A stretch of 64,000 nt of DNA. Source: Streptomyces sp. NBC_01446. Lineage in GTDB: Bacteria > Actinomycetota > Actinomycetes > Streptomycetales > Streptomycetaceae. The DNA lies in NCBI RefSeq assembly GCF_026340095.1, contig NZ_JAPEPO010000001.1, positions 3,068,501 through 3,132,500 on the forward strand. Reading direction: 5' to 3'. Below are positions 39,484 through 49,317 of this stretch, one piece after another (the stretch's first letter is position 1; each line of letters starts with the position of its first letter). The translations under genes were made by a program, and so were the position numbers. The notes beneath the pieces are model-generated. The model had not been told where the DNA came from. It saw nothing but the letters and a program-made list of their open reading frames with translations, and searched no databases.

Positions 39484-42400
39484 ATGCGAGACAGCCATCG
39501 GGCGGAAGCCGAGGGGCTGTTGGCCCGGGCCGTGGAGGAGGAAGTGCGGCGTTCGGGTGGGCGCACGGACGGCGGGGTGCTGCTGTCGCGTGCGCGCGGT
39601 GCGCTCGACGCCATGGCGGAGACCGCCGCCGAGGAGTACACGCAGTTCACGCACGCCCTGGACGAGGCCGAGGCCGGGCAGATGTCGTTCGGGCAGCGCT
39701 TCACCCAGGAGCGTGGATCGACTCCTTTGCTGGTCACGGCCGTTGCCGCGGTCGGTGCCTGTCTGGCCGACCTGCTGCTCGGCACGGACGCGGGGACCGC
39801 GGTCGGCGCGGGCGCGGCCGTCGCCGTGGTGGGCGCCGCCACGACCGTCGCGAAGGTGACGGCCTCCCATGTGCCCGCCGCGAGCCGCCGCGCCGGGGCG
39901 AGGAGCCAGCCCGGCGGGCCCGAACAGCTGAGACTGCAGTGGCTGACCGCGCTCGACGTGCGGGGGATCCGGCCGTTCCTCGACCAGCAGCGCGTCCTCG
40001 CCGCCACCGCGGGGACCGGCGCGAAGAAGCCGACACCGCAGCTGCGCCGTACCGACAAGAGCGCGGCGGCCAGGCGGCGCAATGTCCTGGAGCAGTCCTT
40101 CGGCCAACTCCCGGATCCGGAGGGCCCGTTCGCGGGCCGCAGGACGCAGATGCAGCGGATCGCGCAGTGGGTGCACGCGGCGCGCGCGAGCACCGAGACC
40201 CGGCCCACCGTCGTCGTGCTGCACGGCGCGCCGGGCTCGGGCCGTACGACGCTCGCGGTGCGGGCGGCGCACGAGCTGCGCGACCAGTTCCGCGGCGCGT
40301 GCGTGGTGGACCTGCGGGGCGACGCGCCCGAGGCCCCGCTGTCGACCCGGGACGCGCTGCTCCATCTGCTGAACCGGCTCGGCGCGCCGCGCGAACAGCT
40401 GCTCTTCCGGGAGCGTTCCTCGCAGGAGCAGCAGGTGCGCCGCCTGAGCGAGCTGTACCACCAGCATCTGACGGGGCTTCCGGTCACGATCGTGCTGGAC
40501 GACGCGGGCGACGCGGAGCAGGTGCGCACGCTGATCCCCGAGCGGTCCGACAGCCTCGTGCTGGTGACGGCGCGCAAGCCGCTCGACCTGCCCGCGGACG
40601 TCCCGGCGTGGGTGCACCAGGTGCCGGTGGACGCGCTGGACGCGGCGGGCTCGGAGGAACTCCTGCGCGAGTCCGCGGAGGACGCGTCGGGCCCCTACGA
40701 CTCCGAATCGTCCGACACGGTAAGGGAGTTGTGCGGCGGCCTGCCGCTGGCGCTGCGCATCGCGGGCTCCGCGATAGGGCCGCGCACGACCCGCGCACTG
40801 GCGTCCGATCTGGGTGCGTACGGGCCCGTGGAGCCGGTCGAGCGGGTGCTGTGGCTGCGCTACACCGACCAGTCCGAGGCAGCCCGGCGGCTGCTGCGCC
40901 GGCTCGCGCTCGCCGGGCGGGCCTCGCTCGGCGCTGCGGCGGCGGCCGCGCTCCTCTCGACGGACGAGTCGGAGGCCACCCGCCATCTGACGGCGCTGTC
41001 CCGGGCGGGGCTGATCGACCACGTGCGGGGCAGCCGGTACCGGCTGCACGACCTCGTCCGCTCCTTCGCGCAGGCCCGCCTCCTCGACGAGGAGGAACCG
41101 GCCGACCGGACGGCCGCGCAGGAACGACTCATCCAGAACTACGCGGAGCTCGCGGACTCGGTGATCCGGCTCGTCGACGGCAAGATGTCGACGCGCGCCG
41201 GCCAGATCGGCCCGCACGGCTTCACCTCGCTGGACGCCGCGCTGCGCTGGCTCGACGACGAGTCCAGCTTCATCACGGCGACGCTGCGGGGCACGGAGGG
41301 CGTCGACCATGCGGCCGTGCTCAACCTGCTCGGCGCCCTGTGCGACTACTGCCTGCTGCGCGGCGACCTCTACCGCCTCGGCGAGATCAGCGAGCTCACC
41401 CAGGCCGTCGACCAGGGGCTTCTCGTGCGCTCGGTGCAGTGGCGCACGGGTATCGCCGCGCGCCAGCTCGGCGAGCTCGACAAGGCGCGTACGACGCTGG
41501 CGTCCGTGGTGGACCTGTACTTCGAGGCGCACCACGACGCGGGCGCGGCGCGCGCCCTGTGCTCGCTGGGCATCACGCTGCACCACCAGGGCCAGCTCAA
41601 AGAGGCGGCGGCGAAACTCCGCGAGGCCCTCGACCTGCAGATCACGGAGGAGACGTCGGGCGACCGGGGCTGGACGCTGCACGCGCTCGCCGCGGTGGAA
41701 CGCGACCGGGCCCACGTGAAGGAGGCGCTCGACCTGCTGACCGCGGCGCTGGCCCTGCACCGCGAGAACGAGTCCGTGCACGGCGAGGCGTGGGCGCACT
41801 TCCAGCTGGGGCAGCTGTGCCTGCGGATGGGCGACGTGCCGGGCGCGGAGCGCGAGCTGCGCACCGCCCTCGACCTGTACAGCCGTACGCGCGACAGCCG
41901 GGGCGAGGCATGGGCGCTCACCCAGCTGGCGCGGGCGCGCCTGGTGGACGGCGACGCGTCGGCGGCCGTGGACGGACTGCGCCAGGCCACCTCGCGCCAC
42001 CGCGACAACGAGGACGCGCGCGGCGAGGCCTGGACGCTCTACTACCTGGGCCAGGCCCTGGAGGAGAGCGGCGACCTCGACCGGGCGGTACGCGAGCTGG
42101 AGCGCTCCCGCACGATGTTCTCGCGGATGCGCGACGTGTACGGGCTCGCCTGCGCCCGCCATCACTCGGCGCGCGTCACGCGTGACCAGCGCGCCGCGCA
42201 GACCGGCTCGCTGCGCAACTCAGGTTTCGCCCGTCAGCTCCTGGTCGACGCCCGCGCCGACTTCCAGCGCATCGGCGTCGCGCACGGCGAGGGGTGGACC
42301 TGCCTGGAACTGGCGGTGGTGGACGCGGGCAACGGGCGCGCGGCCCAGGCCCTGACCCTGTGCGAGGAGGCGGCGGCGCTGTTCGCGTCGTACTGCGACC

Positions 42401-42687
42401 GCCGCGGCGAGGACTGGGCGAACTTCCTGCGCTGCACGCTGCTGCCGTACGCGTCACCGGGCGGCTCGGAGATCGGCACGGCCGTGGCACAGGAGGAGCT
42501 GTCCCAGCTCGCCCGCACCACCCACGCCGGCCGGGACGGCAAGCTCGACGACTACGTGGAGGCCTACCAGCTCCTCCTGGAGCGCGGCGCGGACCTCGAG
42601 GCGGGCTGGCAGGCCTGGCGCCTCGGCATGGTCCCGAAGCGGCACGCCCGGGACGTGATGGGCGTGGAGGTGAGCGCGGGGCGCTGA
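39484..42687 (+). CDS. Large membrane-anchored P-loop NTPase with TPR C-terminus (STAND-like)
   Basis: 1067 aa. The N-terminal region has a helical stretch and two hydrophobic segments ([19 protein letters not shown], about 82-100, and [20 protein letters not shown], 106-125). An NB-ARC-like NTPase follows: Walker [10 protein letters not shown] at 248-256, in which the invariant Lys is Arg254, Walker B VTIVLDD (334-340), and [20 protein letters not shown] typical of NB-ARC. A winged-helix part ([20 protein letters not shown]) and tandem TPRs from about 620 to 1000 follow. Such proteins are signalling switches. ATG 39484 behind a weak GGAG. Between DUF255 and the mca block, as in other streptomycetes. 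Confidence 0.88.
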   Translation: MRDSHRAEAEGLLARAVEEEVRRSGGRTDGGVLLSRARGALDAMAETAAEEYTQFTHALDEAEAGQMSFGQRFTQERGSTPLLVTAVAAVGACLADLLLGTDAGTAVGAGAAVAVVGAATTVAKVTASHVPAASRRAGARSQPGGPEQLRLQWLTALDVRGIRPFLDQQRVLAATAGTGAKKPTPQLRRTDKSAAARRRNVLEQSFGQLPDPEGPFAGRRTQMQRIAQWVHAARASTETRPTVVVLHGAPGSGRTTLAVRAAHELRDQFRGACVVDLRGDAPEAPLSTRDALLHLLNRLGAPREQLLFRERSSQEQQVRRLSELYHQHLTGLPVTIVLDDAGDAEQVRTLIPERSDSLVLVTARKPLDLPADVPAWVHQVPVDALDAAGSEELLRESAEDASGPYDSESSDTVRELCGGLPLALRIAGSAIGPRTTRALASDLGAYGPVEPVERVLWLRYTDQSEAARRLLRRLALAGRASLGAAAAAALLSTDESEATRHLTALSRAGLIDHVRGSRYRLHDLVRSFAQARLLDEEEPADRTAAQERLIQNYAELADSVIRLVDGKMSTRAGQIGPHGFTSLDAALRWLDDESSFITATLRGTEGVDHAAVLNLLGALCDYCLLRGDLYRLGEISELTQAVDQGLLVRSVQWRTGIAARQLGELDKARTTLASVVDLYFEAHHDAGAARALCSLGITLHHQGQLKEAAAKLREALDLQITEETSGDRGWTLHALAAVERDRAHVKEALDLLTAALALHRENESVHGEAWAHFQLGQLCLRMGDVPGAERELRTALDLYSRTRDSRGEAWALTQLARARLVDGDASAAVDGLRQATSRHRDNEDARGEAWTLYYLGQALEESGDLDRAVRELERSRTMFSRMRDVYGLACARHHSARVTRDQRAAQTGSLRNSGFARQLLVDARADFQRIGVAHGEGWTCLELAVVDAGNGRAAQALTLCEEAAALFASYCDRRGEDWANFLRCTLLPYASPGGSEIGTAVAQEELSQLARTTHAGRDGKLDDYVEAYQLLLERGADLEAGWQAWRLGMVPKRHARDVMGVEVSAGR

Positions 42688-42722
42688 GGGCGCGCGGGCG
42701 CCTGAGGGCGCGCGGGTCTGAG
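42681..42722. repeat. Post-stop tandem repeat containing TGA
   Basis: After the NTPase stop, GCGCTGAGGGCGCGCGG is followed by GCGCCTGAGGGCGCGCGG and then GTCTGAG: the stop codon and its context occur three times. Confidence 0.75.
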
Positions 42723-42742
42723 TGCCGGGGCACAGCACGAAG

Positions 42743-42775
42743 GCGCTCGGCGCGGCTCATCGCCGTGCCGAGCGC
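42743..42775. terminator. Terminator between the NTPase and small membrane protein genes
   Basis: 9-bp perfect stem GCGCTCGGC / GCCGAGCGC with partially paired interior; serves both convergent genes. Confidence 0.7.
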
Positions 42776-42793
42776 GTTCCGTCCAGCTGGGCG

Positions 42794-43039
42794 TCAGCCC
42801 TTGGCGGGCGAGGCCGGGGAGGCACCGGAGCCGGTCGCGGGGTCCGCGGCGGCGTCCGGCTTCTCCTCGAAGTCGACCTTGCCCATGTGGCGGTTCATCG
42901 ACTTCATCAGGCCCCAGACGGCGACGGCCAACACCGCGAAGACGATGAAACCGAGGACGCCCGGGGTCACCTTGTTCTCGTCAACCTCCTTGGCGAGGGG
43001 GACGAGATGCGTCATTGCCAGGCTTGCGCTTGCGCTCAT
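42794..43039 (-). CDS. Small single-pass membrane protein next to mca
   Basis: 81 aa from ATG 43039 (ATG 43015 would give 73). One helix, VLGFIVFAVLAVAVWGLMKS, then MNRHMGKVDFEEKPDA and an Ala/Pro/Gly-rich tail. The gene begins one base after the mca stop, so the two are an operon. This arrangement is common in streptomycetes. Function unknown. Confidence 0.7.
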   Translation of the reverse strand: MSASASLAMTHLVPLAKEVDENKVTPGVLGFIVFAVLAVAVWGLMKSMNRHMGKVDFEEKPDAAADPATGSGASPASPAKG

Positions 43040-43040
43040 G

Positions 43041-43922
43041 TCAGGCATTGTCGCGGATGCCCGCAAAGAGGTCGTCCTCGGGGAGGGAGGTATCGACGAG
43101 AGACTTCGCGAGCTCGTACTCCTCGGTCGGCCAGACCGCCTTCTGAACGTCCATCGGGACGCGGAACCAGCCGCCGTCAGGGTCGATCTGCGTGGCGTGC
43201 GCGATCAGCGCCTTGTCGCGGATCTCATAGAACTCGGCGCACGGGATGTGCGTGGTCAGCGTCCGTTCGACCCGCTCGAACTCGTCCCAGCGCTTGAGCC
43301 ACTCCGCGTACGGCGACTCCAGGCCGCGGTCCAGCATCGCCTGGTGCAGCGCCTCGGTGCGCGGCCGGTTGAAGCCCTGGTTGTAGTAGAGCTTCTGCGG
43401 CTGGTAGGCCGGGCCGAACTCGGACTCCGGGTACTTCTCGGTGTCCGCCGCGCCCTCGAAGGCCACCATCGAGATCTTGTGGGTCATGATGTGGTCGGGG
43501 TGCGGGTAGCCGCCGTTCTCGTCGTACGTCGTGACGACCTGCGGACGGAACGAACGGATCTGCCTGACCAGCTCCCCCGCCGCCTTGTCGACGTCCTCGA
43601 GCGCGAAGCAGCCCTCGGGCAGCGGCGGCAGCGGGTCACCCTCGGGCAGGCCCGAGTCGACGAAGCCCAGCCACTCCTGCTTCACGCCGAGGATCTCGCG
43701 CGCCTCGTCCATCTCCTTCTTGCGTACCTCGTGGATGTGCTCCTCGATGTACTTGTCGCCCTGGAGCTTCGGGTTGAGGATGGAGCCGCGCTCCCCGCCC
43801 GTGCAGGTCACGACGTGCACGTCCACCCCCTCGGACACGTACTTGGCCATGGTGGCCGCGCCCTTCGACGACTCGTCGTCGGGGTGGGCGTGAACGGCCA
43901 TCAGTCGCAGCTGCTCAGTCAA
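43041..43922 (-). CDS. mca: Mycothiol S-conjugate amidase
   Basis: 293-aa zinc amidase that cleaves mycothiol S-conjugates to a mercapturic acid and GlcN-Ins, the actinobacterial detoxification route. LmbE-fold motif VHAHPDDESS holds zinc ligands His13 and Asp16; the third is in YPHPDHIM. TYDENGGYPH is the Mca/MshB signature. The start is TTG 43922 (TEQLRLMAVHAHPDDE) because GAGG lies 8 bases upstream and it gives the usual length; no ATG or GTG fits. Divergent from the DUF4307 gene. Confidence 0.95.
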   Translation of the reverse strand: MTEQLRLMAVHAHPDDESSKGAATMAKYVSEGVDVHVVTCTGGERGSILNPKLQGDKYIEEHIHEVRKKEMDEAREILGVKQEWLGFVDSGLPEGDPLPPLPEGCFALEDVDKAAGELVRQIRSFRPQVVTTYDENGGYPHPDHIMTHKISMVAFEGAADTEKYPESEFGPAYQPQKLYYNQGFNRPRTEALHQAMLDRGLESPYAEWLKRWDEFERVERTLTTHIPCAEFYEIRDKALIAHATQIDPDGGWFRVPMDVQKAVWPTEEYELAKSLVDTSLPEDDLFAGIRDNA

Positions 43923-44073
43923 GACAAGATCCTCAGTGAATGACTCGGTGAATAAGGCGCCCTCGGTCATACAGCGCAATGGGCGGCTTCTATAGTGACC
44001 GAACCGGGGGGCGGAAAATTCCGGCAGTCTGTCCGGGGCCGGTCCTCGACCGCCCCGCGCGAGAGGATCGATC

Positions 44074-44478
44074 ATGAGTGCGGTGAGTGAGCAGCTCCCC
44101 GACGGCCGCTACGGCCGTTCCCGATCCGCCGACGAACGCGCGGACCGCACCCTGAAGATCGTCGGCGCCGTGCTCGGCGCCCTGCTCGTCGTCCTGATCG
44201 GCTGGTTCGGCTACCACTACGTCTTCGGTACGAAGATCAGCGCCGAGGTCATCACCTTCAAGGCCTCCGACAAGGCGGTCAAGGCGCACCTCGAGGTCCG
44301 TAAGGACACCGACGCGAAGGGTTACTGCACCATCCGGTCGCTGTCCGCCGACGGCGCCGAGGTGGGCCGCGCGGACTTCCGCTTCGACCAGCGCGACAGC
44401 CGGATCGACAAGGTCGTGACGCTGCGCACCACGTCCCGCGGCACCAGCGCGGAGCTGCTCGGCTGCCACGCGGGCTGA
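44074..44478 (+). CDS. DUF4307 membrane protein
   Basis: 134 aa, ATG 44074 behind GAGAGGA. One N-terminal helix, IVGAVLGALLVVLIGWFGYH, then an exported domain (ISAEVITFKASDKAVKAHLE, DAKGYCTIRSLSADGAEVGR) with two cysteines. A conserved neighbour of mca and greA in actinobacteria; function unknown. Confidence 0.9.
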   Translation: MSAVSEQLPDGRYGRSRSADERADRTLKIVGAVLGALLVVLIGWFGYHYVFGTKISAEVITFKASDKAVKAHLEVRKDTDAKGYCTIRSLSADGAEVGRADFRFDQRDSRIDKVVTLRTTSRGTSAELLGCHAG

Positions 44479-44676
44479 CCGCACGGCCGCCACACCGCGG
44501 CCGCATCGCCAACCGTCCGGGTTTCGATGCCTGACCTGCGGTGACGAATTCTTGATGGCATATGTCCTCCCCCTTCGGCGCCTGAATTGTTAGGCTCGTG
44601 GTTTCGCCCTCCCGTGAGAGCACATGCTTCTGGGTAGGGCGATACTTTGTATTCCCAGTACCTACGAGGAGCACCT

Positions 44677-45174
44677 GTGACCCAGACCAGCGAAGACGTC
44701 ACCTGGCTCACGCAGGAGGCGTACACCAAGCTCAAGGACGAGCTGGAGTACCTGTCTGGTCCCGCGCGCGCCGAGATCACCGTGAAGATCGCGGCGGCAC
44801 GCGAGGAGGGCGACCTGCGCGAGAACGGCGGGTACCACGCAGCCAAGGAGGAGCAGGGCAAGCAGGAGCTCCGCATCCGCCAGCTGACCCAGCTCCTGGA
44901 GAAGGCCAAGGTCGGAGAGGCGCCTGCCGCGGCCGGCGTCGCCGCCCCCGGCATGGTCGTCACGATCGCCTTCGACGGCGACGAGGACGACACCATGACG
45001 TTCCTGCTCGCCTCGCGCGAGTACGCAAGCGCCGATTTCGAGACGTACTCGCCGCAGTCCCCGCTGGGCTCCGGCGTGAACGGCAAGAAGATCGGCGAGG
45101 ACGCCCAGTACGAGCTGCCGAACGGCAAGCTCGCCTCGGTGAAGATCCTCGAGGCGAAGCCCTACAGCGGCTGA
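44677..45174 (+). CDS. greA: Transcription elongation factor GreA
   Basis: 165 aa, GTG 44677 behind GAGGAG. N-terminal coiled coil with AREEGDLRENGGYHAAKEEQ (around 45-64) includes the acidic tip Asp-Glu region that enters the RNA polymerase secondary channel and stimulates cleavage of backtracked RNA. The C-terminal FKBP-like domain ends SPLGSGVNGKKIGEDAQYEL. The 198-base upstream gap contains its promoter, but no clear hexamers were identified. Followed by a strong hairpin. Confidence 0.97.
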   Translation: MTQTSEDVTWLTQEAYTKLKDELEYLSGPARAEITVKIAAAREEGDLRENGGYHAAKEEQGKQELRIRQLTQLLEKAKVGEAPAAAGVAAPGMVVTIAFDGDEDDTMTFLLASREYASADFETYSPQSPLGSGVNGKKIGEDAQYELPNGKLASVKILEAKPYSG

Positions 45175-45181
45175 TCCGACA

Positions 45182-45226
45182 CATGCGAAGGCCCCCGGCG
45201 CGTGCTGCGCCGGGGGCCTTCGCATG
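45182..45226. terminator. Long perfect hairpin between greA and the ABC permease
   Basis: 20-bp perfect stem from CATGCGAAGG to CCTTCGCATG with a 5-base loop GTGCT, 7 bases after the greA stop. It is symmetric, so it would terminate both convergent transcripts. Confidence 0.92.
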
Positions 45227-45276
45227 TTCGCGTGCCGGGCCGTATCGGTCGGGCTGTCGCGGGTGGGCCGTCGCCG

Positions 45277-46119
45277 TCAGGCCGTCGCGTTGCGGTACTT
45301 GCGGACCGAGAGTGTCCGGAAGACGACGACGATCAGGACGGACCAGATCAGCGAGGCCCACACGGCGTGCTGCATGGGCCAGGCGGGGGAATCGGAGACG
45401 CCAGGGTTGCCGAACAGCTCGCGGCAGGCCTGCACCGTGGCGCTGAACGGGTTCCAGTCGGCGATGTGGCGCAGCCAGGGCGTCATCTGGCTGGAGTCCA
45501 CGAACGCGTTCGAGATGAACGTCACCGGGAAGAGCCAGACCAGCCCGCCCGACGTGGCCGCCTCGGGGGTGCGTACGGACAGGCCGATGAGGGCGCCGAT
45601 CCACGTGAACGCGTATCCGAGGAGGAGCAGCAGGCCGAAGGCGCCGAGGGCCTTCGGGAGGCCCTCGTGGATGCGCCAGCCCACCAGGAGCGCGACGATC
45701 GCGAGGACGAGCAGGGTCAGGGCCGTCTGCACGAGGTCGGCGAGGGTGCGTCCGGTGAGGACGGCCCCGCGGGACATCGGCAGCGACCTGAAGCGGTCGA
45801 TGAGGCCCTTGTGCATGTCGTCGGCGATGCCCGCTCCGGCGCCCGCCGTGGCGAACGTGACGGTCTGGGCGAAGATGCCGGCCATCAGGAACTCGCGGTA
45901 GACCGCGGGGTCGGTGGTGCCCCCGATGTTCATCGAGCCGCCGAACACGTAGCTGAACAGCACCACGAACATGATCGGCTGGATCAGTCCGAAGATGACG
46001 ACCTCGGGAATCCGCGTCATCCGGATCAGATTGCGCTTGGCGACGACGAGGGAGTCCCGGGCGGACTGCGCGGGGCCGCCCGCGGGGCGGGGGGCGAGGG
46101 GCTGGGTGACGGCGCTCAC
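45277..46119 (-). CDS. ABC-2 type transporter permease (DrrB-like)
   Basis: 280 aa from GTG 46119, which overlaps the TGA of the ATPase gene (GTGA). Six helices; family stretches FSYVFGGSMNIGGTTDPAVY, AGIADDMHKGLIDRFRSLPM and FPVTFISNAFVDSSQMTPWL are typical of daunorubicin-type drug or lipid exporters. Works with the ATPase encoded upstream. Substrate unknown. Confidence 0.93.
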   Translation of the reverse strand: MSAVTQPLAPRPAGGPAQSARDSLVVAKRNLIRMTRIPEVVIFGLIQPIMFVVLFSYVFGGSMNIGGTTDPAVYREFLMAGIFAQTVTFATAGAGAGIADDMHKGLIDRFRSLPMSRGAVLTGRTLADLVQTALTLLVLAIVALLVGWRIHEGLPKALGAFGLLLLLGYAFTWIGALIGLSVRTPEAATSGGLVWLFPVTFISNAFVDSSQMTPWLRHIADWNPFSATVQACRELFGNPGVSDSPAWPMQHAVWASLIWSVLIVVVFRTLSVRKYRNATA

Positions 46120-47129
46120 TTGTCGGCCTCCTTCTTGCGCTTGGACTGCTTGGCGGCTCCCGCCCCCGAGCCGTTCTCGTCCTCCTTCTCCTCGGCCACG
46201 TGGCCCGTCAGGGAGATGAAGACGTCGTCGAGGGTGGGCCGGCGCAGACCGATGTCGTCGATCTCGATGCCGCGGGTGTCCAGCTCCCTGATGACCTCGG
46301 CGAGGAGCTTGGCGCCGCCGGTGACGGGGACGGTGAGCTTGCGGGTGTGCTGCTCGACGGTGGTCTCGCCCTTGCCGAACCCGGCGAGGATCTCGGCGGC
46401 GGACGTCATGTGCTCCCGCTCGTGCACCACGAGCTCGACACGCTCGCCGCCGGTCTGGGCCTTGAGCTGGTCGGAGGTGCCGCGCGCGATGACGCGGCCG
46501 TGGTCGATCACGCAGATGTCGTGCGCCAGGTGGTCGGCCTCTTCGAGGTACTGGGTGGTCAGCAGCAGGGTCGTGCCGCCGGCGACCAGCTCCTGGATGA
46601 CCTCCCACAGCTGCAGCCTGTTGCGCGGGTCGAGTCCCGTCGTGGGCTCGTCCATGAACATCACGGGCGGCGAGACGACGAGTGCGGCGGCCAGGTCGAG
46701 CCGGCGGCGCATGCCTCCGGAGTACGTCTTCGAGGTCCGGTCGGCGGCGTCCGCGAGGTTGAACCGCTCGAGCAGCTCGGACGCCCGCACCTTCGCCTCT
46801 TTGGCCTTCATCTGGTACAACTGGCCGACCATCTGCAGGTTTTCACGACCCGTCAGATACTCGTCGACCGCGGCGAACTGACCGGAGAGGCCGATCGAGC
46901 GCCGCACCTCGTTCGGATGCTTGAGAACGTCGATGCCCGCGACGACGGCCTTGCCGCTGTCCGGCGTGAGCAGCGTCGTCAGGCAGCGCACGGCAGTGGT
47001 CTTCCCCGCCCCGTTCGGACCGAGCAGGCCGAGGACCGTACCCTCCGGGACATCGAGATCGACGCCGTCCAGAGCCCTGACGTCGCCGAAGGTCTTCACC
47101 AGACCTTCGGCGTAGATGGCGCCTGGCAT
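46116..47129 (-). CDS. ABC transporter ATP-binding protein (DrrA-like)
   Basis: 337 aa from ATG 47129 behind GGGGGAAG. Walker A LLGPNGAGKTTAVRC (around 35-49), signature YSGGMRRRLDLAAALVVSPP, Walker B VMFMDEPTTGLDPRN and the H-loop TTQYLEEADHLAHD. The C-terminal DUF4162-like extension (GIEIDDIGLRRPTLDDVFIS) is that of the DrrA drug-resistance group, followed by a charged Lys/Glu tail. Operon with the permease. Confidence 0.95.
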   Translation of the reverse strand: MPGAIYAEGLVKTFGDVRALDGVDLDVPEGTVLGLLGPNGAGKTTAVRCLTTLLTPDSGKAVVAGIDVLKHPNEVRRSIGLSGQFAAVDEYLTGRENLQMVGQLYQMKAKEAKVRASELLERFNLADAADRTSKTYSGGMRRRLDLAAALVVSPPVMFMDEPTTGLDPRNRLQLWEVIQELVAGGTTLLLTTQYLEEADHLAHDICVIDHGRVIARGTSDQLKAQTGGERVELVVHEREHMTSAAEILAGFGKGETTVEQHTRKLTVPVTGGAKLLAEVIRELDTRGIEIDDIGLRRPTLDDVFISLTGHVAEEKEDENGSGAGAAKQSKRKKEADK

Positions 47130-47313
47130 ATGGCTTCCCCCATGGGTTGTGGGTGACCTTTTCGGTTGCCTTGCTCGGCAGAATCTTAGGTATGTCCGCC
47201 TGAGCATGCCCGGCGGAATGGTGACGTGGACCACAAAGTATCGCGATACATCGCGTCTCATCAACCGCTTTTCCGCAATCCGCCGGCGGGCCGGAGATTC
47301 CGCGGCCGGGCGG

Positions 47314-48543
47314 TCAGTCGATGACGAGGTAACCCGCGTCCCGCAGCGCCGCGCCGACCTCGGCGCAGTGCACCGGGCCCTTCGTCTCCAGGTGCAGCTC
47401 GACCTCGGCCTCCGTGAGCCCGAGCCGGGGATCCGTGCGCACGTGGCTCACGTCGAGGACGTTGGCGTCGACCACGGACAGCACGCCGAGAAGCGTGGCC
47501 AGGGCGCCGGGACGGTCCGTCAGACGCAGCCGCAGCGACAGATAGCGCCCGGCGGCAGCCATGCCGTGGCGCAGGATCCGCTGCATCAGGAGCGGATCGA
47601 CGTTGCCGCCTGACAGGAGCGCCACGACCGGGCCCTCGAAGGAGCGCGGGTCGCTCAGCAGCGCCGCGACAGGGCTCGCCCCGGCCGGTTCGACGACCAG
47701 CTTGGCCCGCTCCAGGCAGAGCAGCAGCGCGCTCGACAGCTCGTCCTCCGAGACCGTACGGACCTCGTCGACCAGCTCCTCGACCAGCTGGAACGGCACG
47801 TCACCGGGGCGCCCCACCTTGATGCCGTCGGCCATCGTCGCCGGATACGGGATCGACACCGGCCGCCCGGCCGCGAGCGAGGGCGGGTACGCCGCCGCGC
47901 CCGCCGCCTGCACACCGATCACCTTCACATCGGGACGCAGCGCCTTGACCGCCACCGCGATGCCCGCGGCGAGCCCGCCGCCGCCGATGCCGACGACGAT
48001 CGTGCGCACCTCGGGGCACTGCTCCAGGATTTCGAGGCCCACGGTGCCCTGCCCGGCGATGATGTCCGGGTGGTCGAAGGGGTGGATGAACACGGCGCCC
48101 GTCTCGTGCGCGTACTCCTGCGCCGCCGCCAGCGTCTCGTCGACGACCTGCCCGTGCAGCCGCACCTCCGCGCCGTAGTCCCGGGTCGCCGCGACCTTCG
48201 GCAGGGGCGCGCCGACCGGCATGAAGACCGTGGAGCGTACGCCGAGGAGAGAAGACGCGTGCGCGACACCCTGCGCATGGTTTCCGGCACTCGCGGCGAC
48301 CACGCCCCGGGCGCGCTCCTCGGGAAGCAGGCCCGCGATCCTGACGTACGCGCCGCGCAGCTTGAAGGAGCCGGTCCGCTGGAGGTTCTCGCACTTGAGG
48401 TGCACCGGCGCCCCGACCAGCCCCGAGAGGTGCCGGCTGCCCTCCATCGCCGTCATCCGAGCGACCCCCGAGAGCATCTTCTGCGCGCCGCGCACATCGT
48501 CCAGGGTCACCGTCGGCAAGGAGTCAGCCGTGCTGTAGCTCAT
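47314..48543 (-). CDS. ilvA: Threonine ammonia-lyase (threonine dehydratase)
   Basis: 409-aa fold-type II PLP enzyme: L-threonine to 2-oxobutyrate and ammonia. Schiff-base lysine Lys61 in RTGSFKLRGAYVR; phosphate loop ASAGNHAQGVAHA; glycine loop VGIGGGGLAAGIAVA; C-terminal ACT domain from about residue 330 (RYLSLRLRLTDRPGALATLL). The single ACT domain fits the catabolic/TdcB-like group found in actinobacteria rather than the larger two-ACT biosynthetic IlvA. ATG 48543. Divergent from the MarR gene. Confidence 0.95.
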   Translation of the reverse strand: MSYSTADSLPTVTLDDVRGAQKMLSGVARMTAMEGSRHLSGLVGAPVHLKCENLQRTGSFKLRGAYVRIAGLLPEERARGVVAASAGNHAQGVAHASSLLGVRSTVFMPVGAPLPKVAATRDYGAEVRLHGQVVDETLAAAQEYAHETGAVFIHPFDHPDIIAGQGTVGLEILEQCPEVRTIVVGIGGGGLAAGIAVAVKALRPDVKVIGVQAAGAAAYPPSLAAGRPVSIPYPATMADGIKVGRPGDVPFQLVEELVDEVRTVSEDELSSALLLCLERAKLVVEPAGASPVAALLSDPRSFEGPVVALLSGGNVDPLLMQRILRHGMAAAGRYLSLRLRLTDRPGALATLLGVLSVVDANVLDVSHVRTDPRLGLTEAEVELHLETKGPVHCAEVGAALRDAGYLVID

Positions 48544-48689
48544 GACGGCAAGTCTCGCAGCTCACGCCGTACGGCTCCTGGCGTGACCAAGGTCCGAGAC
48601 TGGTTTGCGCAGCGTCGGTACGGCCCGCCGTCCGGCCGCGTACCCTGTCCCCCAACCCACCACCCCTCGCATGAAGTGAGCCCCCGGCC

Positions 48690-49211
48690 ATGCCCACACC
48701 ACCGGAAACGATGGACATGACGACCGCCGGCGACACCGGCCTCCTCGAAACCCTGCAGCACCAGGTGGCGGTCTTCGCCCGCCGTGCCGAACAGACCCGG
48801 CTCGGCGGGGTCGGGCAGGTGCGCAACTCGATGGACCGAGCCGCGTATCTGCTGCTCAACCGCCTGGACAAGGAAGGCCCGATGGGCGTCAAGGCGCTCG
48901 CCGCGAGCATGGGCATCGACTCGTCGACGGTGACACGTCAGGTCGCGCCGCTCGTCGACACGGGCCTCGTCAAGAGGACGTCCCACCCGGAGGACGGGCG
49001 CGCGGTCGTCCTCCAGCTCTCGCCGCGCGGCCTCGCCCGGCTCGACGAGGTACGCACGTCCAGGCGGTCCCTGATGGCCGAGTTGACGCAGGAGTGGACC
49101 CCGCAGGAGCGCGAACAGTTCTGTGCGCTCCTCACGCGCTTCAACACCGCGCTGTCCGCGCGGCAGACGGGCCAGCCCGCCCCGTCCGGGGAAGCCGCTC
49201 CCGGCTCTTGA
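48690..49211 (+). CDS. MarR-family regulator
   Basis: 173 aa. Winged HTH: GPMGVKALAASMGIDSSTVT, RQVAPLVDTGLVKRTSHPED and GRAVVLQLSPRGLARLDEV. The flanking helices form the dimer interface. ATG 48690; Met9 or Met11 are alternatives. Divergent from ilvA, across 146 bases; the regulated gene is unknown. Confidence 0.92.
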   Translation: MPTPPETMDMTTAGDTGLLETLQHQVAVFARRAEQTRLGGVGQVRNSMDRAAYLLLNRLDKEGPMGVKALAASMGIDSSTVTRQVAPLVDTGLVKRTSHPEDGRAVVLQLSPRGLARLDEVRTSRRSLMAELTQEWTPQEREQFCALLTRFNTALSARQTGQPAPSGEAAPGS

Positions 49212-49242
49212 CCCCGGGCCCGCACCTGCCCTCATATGAGAC

Positions 49243-49272
49243 CGGGCCCCTGTCGCATGCGGCCGGGGCCCG
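49243..49272 (+). terminator. Terminator after the MarR gene
   Basis: 8-bp stem CGGGCCCC / GGGGCCCG with a 14-base loop, 32 bases after the stop. Confidence 0.55.
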
Positions 49273-49317
49273 TCCCGTCCCGGCGACCGGCCGCCCAGCG
49301 GCCCGGCTGGAGGTGCG

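Noticed and set aside
44479..44676. Riboswitch or leader RNA before greA
   Set aside because: No conserved fold recognised; it is an ordinary promoter-sized gap.
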